The notes beneath the pieces were generated by a model. That model saw nothing but the letters and a program-made list of their open reading frames with translations. It was not told the DNA's origin and ran no database searches. From an uncultured Bacilli bacterium (lineage in GTDB: Bacteria; Bacillota_I; Bacilli_A; RF39; UBA660), in the NCBI GenBank assembly GCA_947589515.1, contig CANQBE010000005.1, positions 1 through 46,603 of the forward strand: a DNA stretch of 46,603 nucleotides, in the 5' to 3' direction. Shown piece after piece: positions 25,710 to 35,069 of the stretch. Within the stretch, counting starts at the first letter, position 1, and each line of letters begins with the position of its first letter. A program made the position numbers and the translations under genes.

Positions 25710-27464
25710 ATGAATAATAATCCAGATAGTAATGATAATTTGTTCAATCCATCACAACTAAATGGCACAAGTAATATGAATTCAAATGTGAATCAACCAG
25801 TTAATCAGCAACAACCAGTACAGCAACCAATGTATAGTTCACCAATCCCAAATATGCAACCAGATTATACTAATGTAAATACTATGAATAGTAATAAAAA
25901 AAAGCCCCAAAATATGATATTAATTATAATCGCAATTGCGGTAGTGGCAATAATATTAGTTGGAATATTAATTTTTAATAAAATGAATTCTGCCAATAGA
26001 GGAAACGGTGGAACATCCTTGGAAGAAAGTTTAACATCCTCTAATTCTTTCTTTTTAAGAAATTCAGATGGATTATATGCATTATTTGATATAAATGGAA
26101 AGCAATTAACTGATTTTGAGTTTAAAAACACTCATGATTTTGTAAATGGAGCAGCACATGTTACAACAAAAGACGGTAAATCTGGTATTATTTCTCCTAA
26201 TGGTAAAATGATAGTAAATTATGATGCTTGCAAGTATTTGTTTTCAAGCGATGGCCCACTTTATCAATGTGTTGATGAAGAGTATAATAATCACATTATG
26301 AATTCATCAGGAAAGGTCATTTTAACAGGTAAAAATCTAGATCTGTTATCATTTATAGGTGAAAATAAATATGCAATTGTAAAAGATGAAGAAGCAGAAA
26401 AATATATAGTATATGATTATGATGGAAATAAATTAACTTCATTTGCAACTGTGGATGACATGGAAATCGAAAATGCTAATGTAAATAGTTTAGAAAATTA
26501 TGTATCCATATTTTACAATAATACAAATTATATATTTGATATCAACAAATCAAAATTATTATTAACTTTATCAGAAAATAACCCATTATGTATAGAAAAA
26601 GTTAATAGTAATCATCCAGATGAATTTATTTTAAAAACTTGTTCAAATTGGTATGATAACATAGATGAATATGAACATAAATTGGTTAGAAATGGTAAAG
26701 TTGTATATACAAAAACATCTGATAAATTGGGTAAACTTTCTTTTGAGGGCGATAATGTAATTTTTTCTGATGATGCAAAATATATTTTAGATAATCAAGG
26801 AAATAAAACTATAAAATTAGGTTATACTGCTTATAAAGATTATAAAAATTATATAAAACAACTTTCTGGTGTATCAAATGGTTCTGAGTTGTATGTAGAT
26901 GGTCAATTAAAAGAAACGATATCATGTGATTCTATTATGGGTTCTTATGCAGAATTTGGTGTTTATTTGCTAGAGCATTGTAGAGGATTTGGTGATGGAG
27001 ATAAAATATATATCAAATATGACGGTACTAGAATCAATGATAAGTCTTATAAGAAAGCTTCTGACTTCGACAAAAATGGTTATGCAGTAGTTGGTACATA
27101 TAATGTTCATCTAATAAATTTAAAAGGTGAAACAGTATCAGATGATTATAATGAGAAAATATATGCAGTTGAAGGTACTGATAATTTATATCAGGGCATT
27201 AATGATAAAACAGAAAGTATTTTTGAAGTAAATGGAGATAAAATTATTACTGGCAATAAAATTCATACTCAAGTTTCAAATGGTGTAGTTTATGCAATAG
27301 TAGAAAATGATCAAGATTATACTATCTATGATTTAAAGAAGAAAAAAAATATTGTTACAGTAGATGTAGAACCCCACACACTTTCAAAATATTTTACAAT
27401 ATCAAAAAATTCAAAAACACAATACTATTCATATACGACTGGTAAAATGTTCTATGAAGAATAA
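25710..27464 (+). CDS. Membrane-anchored WG-repeat-like protein
   Basis: Asn/Gln/Pro-rich N-terminus, one membrane helix (about 66-89, MILIIIAIAVVAIILVGILI), then ~490 extracytoplasmic residues made of short β-repeats of the WG type (GLYALFDINGKQLTDFEF; GKSGIISPNGKMIVNYD; YIVYDYDGNKLTSF; IKYDGTRINDK). Such repeats form propeller-like binding surfaces. SD GGAGG, 13 nt after the previous stop. Ends with a terminator that may lower expression of the rest of the cluster. Confidence 0.75.
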   Translation: MNNNPDSNDNLFNPSQLNGTSNMNSNVNQPVNQQQPVQQPMYSSPIPNMQPDYTNVNTMNSNKKKPQNMILIIIAIAVVAIILVGILIFNKMNSANRGNGGTSLEESLTSSNSFFLRNSDGLYALFDINGKQLTDFEFKNTHDFVNGAAHVTTKDGKSGIISPNGKMIVNYDACKYLFSSDGPLYQCVDEEYNNHIMNSSGKVILTGKNLDLLSFIGENKYAIVKDEEAEKYIVYDYDGNKLTSFATVDDMEIENANVNSLENYVSIFYNNTNYIFDINKSKLLLTLSENNPLCIEKVNSNHPDEFILKTCSNWYDNIDEYEHKLVRNGKVVYTKTSDKLGKLSFEGDNVIFSDDAKYILDNQGNKTIKLGYTAYKDYKNYIKQLSGVSNGSELYVDGQLKETISCDSIMGSYAEFGVYLLEHCRGFGDGDKIYIKYDGTRINDKSYKKASDFDKNGYAVVGTYNVHLINLKGETVSDDYNEKIYAVEGTDNLYQGINDKTESIFEVNGDKIITGNKIHTQVSNGVVYAIVENDQDYTIYDLKKKKNIVTVDVEPHTLSKYFTISKNSKTQYYSYTTGKMFYEE

Positions 27465-27467
27465 TAT

Positions 27468-27495
27468 AGCAACTAAATACTTAGTTGCTTTTTTA
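27468..27495 (+). terminator. Internal terminator in the SPFH cluster
   Basis: AGCAACTAA-ATAC-TTAGTTGCT followed by TTTTT; 17 nt before the next start codon. Confidence 0.85.
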
Positions 27496-27512
27496 GAAAA
27501 GGAGGGGTAATA

Positions 27513-29987
27513 ATGATATGTCCAAATTGTAGAAGTCAAGTTGTTGATGAAGCGGATTTTTGTCCTAACTGTGGTACTAATTTAAAAGAAATGAAAGAAA
27601 ATAATATTCAACAAAATAATTTTCAACCCCAGTATGATCAACCAATTGATACTAATACTAGAAAAATAGATAATAAGCAGAAAAACTCAAAAATACCAAT
27701 CATAATAATGTTAATCATATCAATAGTAATGATTGGATTAGGTTATGTAGGAATAAACTACTTAGGTAAAGCAAACAAAATAGATGAAAATAAAAATTTA
27801 GGTAATAATCCAGACAAGAATGTAGAAGATGTAAATGAATCAAAACAATATAATACTTTAGAAAAAATAAAAGCAGATTATAATTCAGGTATTTTAAGTG
27901 TAAATGATTACTTTACCCAATTAGTATATTTAGAATTTGATTCATCAAAGTTAGATACCAAATATGCTTCAGATTACACTTACTATAATACAGAGTGTGA
28001 ACTAGATACGGATGACATATTAGAAAAATATTATGATGAATTAGATCAGAATATTGTTAAGTTATATTTAATAAATAAATCGATGGCCAATGTAATACTT
28101 GGTGAAAAAACAGCATCTGTAACTCAACAATCAAATCGTAATATGAAATATGAAGTAAAAAGGTTAAACGATGAAATTGATGTAAGCAATGCTGCTAATC
28201 ATCAATTAAATAAAGTTTACTTATCATCAAATGGCAACTTTTTAATTTGGTATACTGATATTGGTAGTGATGCTATTACAGAAGATCAATTACAATTACT
28301 AGCAAATGGATTAGAGACTAGTATTAGCAAATATGAAGAATATTTTGGAATTACTTATTCATATAGTCCATATATTGATAATAAACTTTTTAACGAAGAT
28401 TGGAAGAACGCTAAAAAAACATTGGAACAGAATAATATTCCAACATCAACATTAAAAACGGCTATGAGTGTTTATGTTTATAATACTGGAAGTGAAACAA
28501 CTCTTGCTAGTTATAACGACGAACAAGATGTTACTAAATGGATCAATCGTTCTCTATTTTTAGATATTTTAGATGAAGATGGCATTGTGAATTATCCCTA
28601 TATCATAATAAATAAAAATGGTTTTTCTACAAATAATGATAGTTTGACGCAACTTTACAATCATGAATTATTTCATCATATGCAATACTTATTTTGTACA
28701 GCAACAAGTGGTGAAAGATGTATAGCAGATTTAACAATTACCGAAGGTATGGCCAATTTTGCAAGTTCAAAGATTAATCAAGCAACAACAACTAATAATT
28801 TTTTAAATGGTTGGGCTAATATTTATACGAAAAATACAAGTACTCAATTATCGGATATTGCTGATGGTGGTGGAAACGTTGGTTATGCCTTATTTCCATA
28901 CTTTTATTCCTATTCTAATAAAGTAAATAATTGGTCAGAAGTACTGATGAATGCACATAATGAAAGTAATCCTTTCAATTATATTCAACATCATACTCTA
29001 GAGCAGGATTTAATCAATACCATAAATGATTTAGCATATAATACTATTAGTAAAAACTATGAAAATAAATCATTAATAGCAAGCAATCAAATTCAATATA
29101 AAACCGAATTAAAAGAGAAAAAGAATTATAATTTTATAATAAATGCAGGAGCAATAGATTATTTTGAATTGGATTTAAAAAGTAGTTTAAATATTTCTAC
29201 AAATCAGAATAATTATTTAACGATAAAAATTTATGGGTACAAAGATAATCAATATAAAGAATTAAAAAGTTCTTCTGATAGTATAGAAATAGATACATCT
29301 TTTTATGTAAATTACGATAAATTTTATTTAGTAGTCACTAATGCTGATTTAACTAATTCATATAATTACACCATAAACTTAGAAAATAGCAAGTATATGG
29401 AAAATGATGACTATGTAACTACATTTAATAATTATAATATTGAAATAAATATGAAGACAAAAATTAGCGGAATAGAAGTTCAACAACATTCAAAAGGAAT
29501 TATTGATGAACTTCATCAAAAAGAATATTTAGATTTTGATACTACAACAATGGGAATGACTATTTCAAACAAAATATATTATGATTTTAATACTGGCTAC
29601 ACATATATGACACAACCTTATGGAGGAGATGTTTGGTGGAAAGAAAAATCTACATCACAAATAGTAGATTTAGGAAAGATTCTTGACCAATTGATTAAAA
29701 TGGATAATGCAACAAAAATTTCAGATAATCATTATAAGATAAAAATGGAACAAGAAGATGTAAAAGAATTATTAGATTCTTCAAATGTTAATAATTCTAC
29801 AATTAATGGTGATGTTAACGTTGATGTATATACGGAGAACGGATATATAATTAAGTTAGAATATGATTTTTCAAAAATCGTTTCTGGGGTTGAATTATTT
29901 ACTACAACAATGCAGTTTTCTAATTATGATAGTGCTGGTGATGTAGAAATTCCACAAACGATAATTGATAATGCGAAAAGTATGTAG
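27513..29987 (+). CDS. Zinc-ribbon, membrane-anchored metallopeptidase-like protein
   Basis: An 824-residue protein. Zinc ribbon CPNCRSQVVDEADFCPNC at 3-20; membrane helix about 62-84; long extracytoplasmic part. HELFHH at 384-389 with ITEGM (Glu411) fits a gluzincin zinc site, so a secreted-side peptidase is likely. The last ~300 residues are β-rich with a probable lipoprotein-LolA/DUF6612-like repeat (IYYDFNTGYTYMTQPYGGD). It is in a cluster with four other zinc-ribbon or SPFH proteins. SD AAGGAGGGG. Confidence 0.72.
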   Translation: MICPNCRSQVVDEADFCPNCGTNLKEMKENNIQQNNFQPQYDQPIDTNTRKIDNKQKNSKIPIIIMLIISIVMIGLGYVGINYLGKANKIDENKNLGNNPDKNVEDVNESKQYNTLEKIKADYNSGILSVNDYFTQLVYLEFDSSKLDTKYASDYTYYNTECELDTDDILEKYYDELDQNIVKLYLINKSMANVILGEKTASVTQQSNRNMKYEVKRLNDEIDVSNAANHQLNKVYLSSNGNFLIWYTDIGSDAITEDQLQLLANGLETSISKYEEYFGITYSYSPYIDNKLFNEDWKNAKKTLEQNNIPTSTLKTAMSVYVYNTGSETTLASYNDEQDVTKWINRSLFLDILDEDGIVNYPYIIINKNGFSTNNDSLTQLYNHELFHHMQYLFCTATSGERCIADLTITEGMANFASSKINQATTTNNFLNGWANIYTKNTSTQLSDIADGGGNVGYALFPYFYSYSNKVNNWSEVLMNAHNESNPFNYIQHHTLEQDLINTINDLAYNTISKNYENKSLIASNQIQYKTELKEKKNYNFIINAGAIDYFELDLKSSLNISTNQNNYLTIKIYGYKDNQYKELKSSSDSIEIDTSFYVNYDKFYLVVTNADLTNSYNYTINLENSKYMENDDYVTTFNNYNIEINMKTKISGIEVQQHSKGIIDELHQKEYLDFDTTTMGMTISNKIYYDFNTGYTYMTQPYGGDVWWKEKSTSQIVDLGKILDQLIKMDNATKISDNHYKIKMEQEDVKELLDSSNVNNSTINGDVNVDVYTENGYIIKLEYDFSKIVSGVELFTTTMQFSNYDSAGDVEIPQTIIDNAKSM

Positions 29988-29994
29988 GTTAGTT

Positions 29995-30582
29995 ATGAAA
30001 AAAAATTTATGGATTCAATTATTATGTAGTATACCTGTAATTCTAGTTTTATTATATTTTTTCCCTTTTTTAGGAATAGGTTTAATAGTATTCAGGCATT
30101 ATACATATCATTTTAAAAAATATGATTATACTCCAATCATTTTAATAGGATGTGGATTATTAATATGTGTTCCACAAATAATTCATGTAATCATAAATGA
30201 TTTAAAGGTAAATAGTATAAACATGACATATGTAAACACTATTGTAAATTCAGAATTTTATCTAAGTTTATTACATTACAGTAAAAGATTAATGATCATA
30301 GGCATTTTGTTTTTGATTCTTTTTTCGATATTTCAAATTCTATCTAATAAGATGATTAATTTTATGAAGATAAAAATAGAAGATTACATACAAGAAGATT
30401 TGCGTAATGAAGCAAAAATTAAAAAAATAAATGATTTGAAAATGCAAGAAAAACGCGAAAAAGCCAAAAATACTAGTTATGTTCATTGTCCTTATTGTGG
30501 TTCAGATAATATTTTGTCAGAAAAAACTGGAAAATGTAAATTTTGCCGAAGGACTATAGAAAATAAGAACTATCAAAGTTAA
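29995..30582 (+). CDS. Two- to three-pass membrane protein with C-terminal zinc ribbon
   Basis: The 195-residue protein has about three hydrophobic helices, the first at the start (LWIQLLCSIPVILVLLYFF), and a C-terminal zinc ribbon (VHCPYCGSDNILSEKTGKC, then CKFCRR). The reading from 29965 overlaps the preceding gene and lacks an SD; 29995 is chosen, 7 nt after the TAG. Last gene of the SPFH/zinc-ribbon cluster, followed by a terminator. No function known. Confidence 0.65.
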   Translation: MKKNLWIQLLCSIPVILVLLYFFPFLGIGLIVFRHYTYHFKKYDYTPIILIGCGLLICVPQIIHVIINDLKVNSINMTYVNTIVNSEFYLSLLHYSKRLMIIGILFLILFSIFQILSNKMINFMKIKIEDYIQEDLRNEAKIKKINDLKMQEKREKAKNTSYVHCPYCGSDNILSEKTGKCKFCRRTIENKNYQS

Positions 30583-30586
30583 AAGT

Positions 30587-30616
30587 AAAGAAAATTTGCT
30601 ACGAATTTTCTTTTTC
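30587..30616 (+). terminator. Terminator of the SPFH cluster
   Basis: AAAGAAAATT-TGCTACG-AATTTTCTTT then TTC. A promoter-like TTGCTA/TATGAT pair overlaps its right side. Confidence 0.7.
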
Positions 30617-30746
30617 TTATGATAAAATAGATAAATGCAACCACAAATTAACAAAACACAACTAAAAATTGGTAGAATGCAACCAGTTGTAATGATTAAA
30701 TGATAGTTGCAAGGAAGGAAAAAAATACCAAAAAAAATGTAAAATT

Positions 30747-30775
30747 TGACAAACTCCTCTTTTTTTGGTAGAATA
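30747..30775 (+). promoter_or_regulatory. Promoter of ankyrin-repeat gene
   Basis: TTGACA, 17 nt, TAGAAT, about 30 nt before the ATG. Confidence 0.6.
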
Positions 30776-30806
30776 ATGAATTGTCCCGTGTATAAGAGGT
30801 GTTAAA

Positions 30807-31502
30807 ATGTTTTATAATGAGACAAAGACAATGGAACTAGTGGAAGAAGATCCGTCCCTGGTATTTGAACTAATTAAAGAGGGTCATATTGAATTTGTTG
30901 ATATGTTACTAAAAAAGAAAAAAGTAGATATTAACATTTGCGATGAAGCAGGAAATAATATCCTGGTAAGATTGTTAAAATGTGGTGCTTATGATACCGT
31001 ACTTTATCATATGGGCAATAAAGATTGGGATGTCAACCATCAAAACTTAGATGGAAATACATTTGCTCACATTTTAGTATCTATGAACTATGTAAATGTC
31101 ATTGATATTATTTCAAAATTAAAAAAGAATAAAGATTTTTTACCAAATATAAAAAATAATAATGGGGAGACTATCTTAGATAAGTCTATTAATGAAAACT
31201 ATATCTATACAACTGTTAAAATATTAGAAGATTCTAGATTTAATAATATTGATGTGGTATCCTTTAAACACTTATATGATACTTATATCAAAAGTAATAA
31301 ATACGGGAAATATTCAAAATTAACAAATCTAGAAATCATTATTGATAATTTAACAGAAAAAGAACTACTTCCAAGAATGCAAAAATTAATTGAATTTATT
31401 AAAAATAATTTTGAAATTATTAAACAGGAAGTATTAAATAGTCAAAAATCAACTAGAATAGACTTAATCATAAATGATGTCTTACAAGAAAGCAATGCTT
31501 AA
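30807..31502 (+). CDS. Ankyrin-repeat protein
   Basis: 231 residues. Ankyrin-like helix-loop-helix units are visible at about 15-50 (HIEFVDMLLKKKKVDINICDEAGNN), 50-85 and 85-120 (DGNTFAHILVSMNYVNVIDI), ending with a helical C-terminus. No signal peptide. A protein-protein interaction role is expected; the partner is unknown. SD AGAGGTG. Stands alone between two promoters. Confidence 0.75.
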   Translation: MFYNETKTMELVEEDPSLVFELIKEGHIEFVDMLLKKKKVDINICDEAGNNILVRLLKCGAYDTVLYHMGNKDWDVNHQNLDGNTFAHILVSMNYVNVIDIISKLKKNKDFLPNIKNNNGETILDKSINENYIYTTVKILEDSRFNNIDVVSFKHLYDTYIKSNKYGKYSKLTNLEIIIDNLTEKELLPRMQKLIEFIKNNFEIIKQEVLNSQKSTRIDLIINDVLQESNA

Positions 31503-31564
31503 TGCATTGTTTTTGTTTGAATTATAGAAAGTTTATTATATAATATAAGACGTAAGGAAGTGGT

Positions 31565-32983
31565 ATGATGCAATTACCAAATTATAAAGAAGCAAAAGTA
31601 AGAAATAAGGATCAAGTGATTCGTGAAGAATACAAGTTTGATGCAAGTTTAAAAAATATTGGTGTCGGAAAAACCTATCATGTCAAAACTTATGGTTGCC
31701 AAATGAATGAACATGATAGTGAAAATATAAAAGCGCTATTAGAAGAATTAGGTTTTCAAGAAGAAGAAGATTATGAAAAAGCAGATTTAGTATTATTAAA
31801 CACTTGTAGTATCCGTGAAAATGCTCATAATAAAGCATTTGGGATGTTAGGAAGATTAAAACATCTAAAGGAAGAAAAAAAAGATTTAATCATTGGTCTT
31901 TGTGGATGTATGGCTCAAGAAGAGGGAGTCGTAGATGCCATTTTACATCAATACAAGTTTGTAAACTTTGTCTTTGGTACTCATAATTTACATAGTCTTC
32001 CTAGTTTATTAAGTAAGAATTTAAAAAGTAATCATCAAGAAATAGAAGTATACAGTAAGGAAGGCAATTTAATGGAAGGACTTCCCGTTAAACGTGCAAA
32101 TTCCTATAAAGCATTTGTAAATATCATTTACGGATGCGATAAATTCTGTACTTACTGTATTGTTCCTTATACGAGAGGAAAACAAAGAAGTAGATGCAAA
32201 GATGATATATTAAAAGAAGTAGAAGACTTAGTAAAGGAAGGTTATCAGGAAGTAACTTTGCTAGGACAAAATGTAAATGCTTATGGTAAAGATTTTGATT
32301 ATGATTATAGAATGGAAAATCTATTAGAAGATGTAGCAAAAACAGGAATCCCTCGTGTTCGTTTTATGACGAGTCATCCTTGGGACTTTACAGATCAAAT
32401 GATTGAAGTAATTGCGAAGTATCCTAATATTATGCCAAGTATACATCTACCAGTACAGTCTGGATCAAGTCGTATTTTAAAATTGATGGGAAGACGCTAT
32501 ACGAAAGAAAGTTACTTAGAACTATTTCATAAAATCAAAGACACCATTCCTAATGTTAGCATTTCTACTGATATTATCGTTGGCTTTCCAGGAGAAACGG
32601 AAGAAGACTTTATGGAAACTCTTTCTTTAGTAGAAGAATGTCAATTTGATAATGCCTTTACTTTTATTTATTCTCCACGTGAAAATACACCAGCTAGTAA
32701 ATTAGAAGATAATGTTTCTCTAGAAGAAAAAGAACAGAGATTATATCGTTTAAACAATATTGTAAATAACTATTTTTTAAAGAATAATCAAAAATGGATA
32801 GGAAAAGTGGTTCCTGTTTTAGTAGAAGGACTAAATACAAACGGAAAAGATGGTCTATATGGCTATACAGATACCAATAAACTAATTAATTTTATGGGAG
32901 ATTCATCTTTAACCGGAAAAATTGTTTCTATCAAAGTAACAGATGCTAAAACTTGGAGTTTAGATGGAGAATTATATGAATGA
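31565..32983 (+). CDS. miaB: tRNA-2-methylthio-N6-dimethylallyladenosine synthase
   Basis: Radical SAM enzyme adding the methylthio group at A37 of tRNAs. N-terminal UPF0004 domain with three Cys: YGCQMNEHDSEN, LNTCSIRENA, GLCGCMAQE. The radical SAM cluster is YGCDKFCTYCIVPYTRG (CxxxCxxC). A TRAM domain ends the protein. The length of 472 is normal. The stop overlaps the YlbF-family start, as in the miaB-ymcA layout of Bacillus. Confidence 0.97.
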   Translation: MMQLPNYKEAKVRNKDQVIREEYKFDASLKNIGVGKTYHVKTYGCQMNEHDSENIKALLEELGFQEEEDYEKADLVLLNTCSIRENAHNKAFGMLGRLKHLKEEKKDLIIGLCGCMAQEEGVVDAILHQYKFVNFVFGTHNLHSLPSLLSKNLKSNHQEIEVYSKEGNLMEGLPVKRANSYKAFVNIIYGCDKFCTYCIVPYTRGKQRSRCKDDILKEVEDLVKEGYQEVTLLGQNVNAYGKDFDYDYRMENLLEDVAKTGIPRVRFMTSHPWDFTDQMIEVIAKYPNIMPSIHLPVQSGSSRILKLMGRRYTKESYLELFHKIKDTIPNVSISTDIIVGFPGETEEDFMETLSLVEECQFDNAFTFIYSPRENTPASKLEDNVSLEEKEQRLYRLNNIVNNYFLKNNQKWIGKVVPVLVEGLNTNGKDGLYGYTDTNKLINFMGDSSLTGKIVSIKVTDAKTWSLDGELYE

Positions 32984-33314
32984 TTCTATTATCGAAAAAG
33001 TAGAAGAAGTAGTTGTAATGATTAAAAATAGCGAAGAGTATCGACAATATATTCTGTTAAAAGAAAAAATGAACAAAAATAAAAAAATAACTACTTTAAT
33101 CAAACAAATCAAAAAAATACAACAAGAATTGGTGAAAAAAGAAGCAAGTAAAATGGATACTAGTGAATTAGAAAAAGAATATGCAAATCTTTTAGAAACA
33201 CTAAATCAAATTCCTTTATATGTAGATTTTAGAAAAACGCAAAGCGATTTAAATGACATCTATCAAACCATGAAAGGACGATTTGATGATTATTTTGATC
33301 AAGTTTTCAATTAG
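32976..33314 (+). CDS. YlbF/YmcA (RicA-like) family protein
   Basis: A 112-residue helical protein of the Com_YlbF family (KNSEEYRQYILLKEKMNKNK; QIPLYVDFRKTQSDLNDIYQ). In Bacillus the Ric (RicAFT) complex binds Fe-S clusters and governs RNase Y processing. Placement right after miaB, as in Bacillus, points to RicA/YmcA, but there is no Cys, so an Fe-S role is not supported here. The start at 32976 has GGAG 6 nt upstream. Confidence 0.82.
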   Translation: MNDSIIEKVEEVVVMIKNSEEYRQYILLKEKMNKNKKITTLIKQIKKIQQELVKKEASKMDTSELEKEYANLLETLNQIPLYVDFRKTQSDLNDIYQTMKGRFDDYFDQVFN

Positions 33315-33323
33315 GAGTATAGA

Positions 33324-34259
33324 ATGATAGAAGAAGTAGAATATTATATCAATCACATTTTAGAAAAACAGTTATTAGATTGTGGTCTGAAAAGTAATCA
33401 ACTAATTTTAGACAGTGTTCGTAATCAAATGTATTCCTTACTATCTCACTGGAATGAAGAAGAACTTAGAAACACGATTTTATTAACTGGTTTAGAAGAA
33501 GGTAGTTATTATTTACCAGAAGCAAATAACTTGGTTCGCAGTTTTGTAGTTGTAACCATTCGGAATAGTTATCTAGAATCAGCAGGTTCAAATTTCTATA
33601 AACAATATGGTTTTGAAAAACAAATTTCTGACCATGAAGATGAAAGCAAGAATATTAAAAATGAGATGAAGATGATTACTTCTCGTGCGATACAGTATTT
33701 TAAAGAATTAGATTTTACTTCTTTAGCAACACAAATTCATCTAAAAAAAGAAGAAGACTATTATCTAAATATTTTAACCAAGTATCCGGATAGTTATCAA
33801 GTATTAAAAAGATTAGCAAATACTAAGAAAAATGAGGAATATTTCGAAAAATTAAAAGTAACGAAATGTAGTAATCTTTGTATTCAAGGTATGAATACTG
33901 CTGGTGATAGAAAAAAATTAGTAACAGAAGATGGCTATAGTAGAGAAATTGGTTTGGAATTAACAAAAGCCCTTCAAACCTACCTACAACAAAATATTCC
34001 TTTCATAACTCATTCTTTTAAATATATTACTAGAAATTTTGAAAAATTATTAAGATTCCTTCAATGTCTATTAGAAAATGATCTAATCTATGTAAGTAGT
34101 AATTATTATATTTCCAATGGTTATGTATCAAAAAGAAAGAAATTACGAAGAGTTCCTCATACAGATCAGGAAAGAAAATTAAATTTTATCGACATGACAG
34201 GTCTTTCTAAAAGACATGCTAAAGCAATCAATATAGCTAGAAAAGAACATCGTATTTAG
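33324..34259 (+). CDS. Hypothetical protein, 311 aa
   Basis: Not recognised. Soluble, mostly helical, with short repeats of Tyr and Leu. The C-terminus is strongly basic (KLRRVPHTDQERK; LSKRHAKAINIARKEH). Only 9 nt after the YlbF-like gene with a good SD (AGGAG), so likely in the miaB operon. No catalytic motif visible. Confidence 0.6.
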   Translation: MIEEVEYYINHILEKQLLDCGLKSNQLILDSVRNQMYSLLSHWNEEELRNTILLTGLEEGSYYLPEANNLVRSFVVVTIRNSYLESAGSNFYKQYGFEKQISDHEDESKNIKNEMKMITSRAIQYFKELDFTSLATQIHLKKEEDYYLNILTKYPDSYQVLKRLANTKKNEEYFEKLKVTKCSNLCIQGMNTAGDRKKLVTEDGYSREIGLELTKALQTYLQQNIPFITHSFKYITRNFEKLLRFLQCLLENDLIYVSSNYYISNGYVSKRKKLRRVPHTDQERKLNFIDMTGLSKRHAKAINIARKEHRI

Positions 34260-34276
34260 GTGTTCTTTTCTTTTTT
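34241..34276 (+). terminator. Terminator of miaB operon
   Basis: AAAAGAACA / TGTTCTTTT hairpin, then CTTTTTT; it overlaps the last codons. Confidence 0.75.
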
Positions 34277-34287
34277 ATCGTTATCTT

Positions 34288-34908
34288 TTATTGTTGATTC
34301 ATACTCTTTAAAAAAGTAGTTAGTTCTTGATACTCTTTTCCTAACGTTAATTTTTTGGTAACATCAAAACTTTGTATTCCGACAATGGTATTTTCGATTC
34401 CCTTTACAGTAGCAGAATCTAAAGAAAGATTTTGATTTTTGATATGAATCCTAACATAAGCAAGTTCTGTATCTTCATAAACATAAATAACTTCATAATC
34501 GGAATTTTCTTTTTTATGGATAGTATATCCAAATTGATCTTTGGTGCTATCTATCATTTGATTAAATAAGGTTACAATTGTTTCCTTGTTCATTTTTTCA
34601 AGTGATAAATCTTTTAAGTCTGCTAAGGTAATTTTCTGCTTGAATTGCTTATCAGATAGGTAATGATAAATGTTTGTTAAATCATTATCAATTTCTGGAA
34701 CATAAGAACCAACTTCCAAAAAAGGATGTACGGAATTCATAAAATCATCTATTTCCTGATTGGTTCTTTCTTCATTTTTGATAATTGCACTGTAATCGAT
34801 ATTTTGTCTCTTTTTTATCATTTCCTGTTCATATAAAGTATCAAGATTAAATCCATTAATCGTATAAGTATTTTTTCCCTTATAGTTAGGATTATCACTA
34901 TAAGACAT
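34288..34908 (-). CDS. Detached extracytoplasmic domain of a frameshifted Xre-type membrane regulator
   Basis: 206 residues from the first ATG, but that ATG has no SD. The frame continues open for about 55 more codons upstream to 35118 (including CRYYYSPNRSKQASIETEDG), with no start codon, and reaches into the end of the HTH gene in another frame. I read it as the C-terminal half of one gene. Soluble, mixed α/β, ends in TLGKEYQELTTFLKSM. Function as ectodomain is inferred. Confidence 0.6.
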   Translation of the reverse strand: MSYSDNPNYKGKNTYTINGFNLDTLYEQEMIKKRQNIDYSAIIKNEERTNQEIDDFMNSVHPFLEVGSYVPEIDNDLTNIYHYLSDKQFKQKITLADLKDLSLEKMNKETIVTLFNQMIDSTKDQFGYTIHKKENSDYEVIYVYEDTELAYVRIHIKNQNLSLDSATVKGIENTIVGIQSFDVTKKLTLGKEYQELTTFLKSMNQQ

Positions 34909-35069
34909 CGTTAAATAAATAATTCCATCCTCAGTTTCGATACTAGCCTGTTTACTACGATTAGGACTATAATAATAACGACAATATTGATCTGCTTTTT
35001 CTTTCTTGAAGCTAATGAGATTATCATAATTGTTGCAAGTATAAATGGAATAAAGAATACTATCATATC

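Noticed and set aside
30636..30703. 22-codon ORF between promoters before the ankyrin gene (MQPQINKTQLK...)
   Set aside because: No SD and no terminator of its own; cannot be told from chance, though a promoter-like pair lies upstream.
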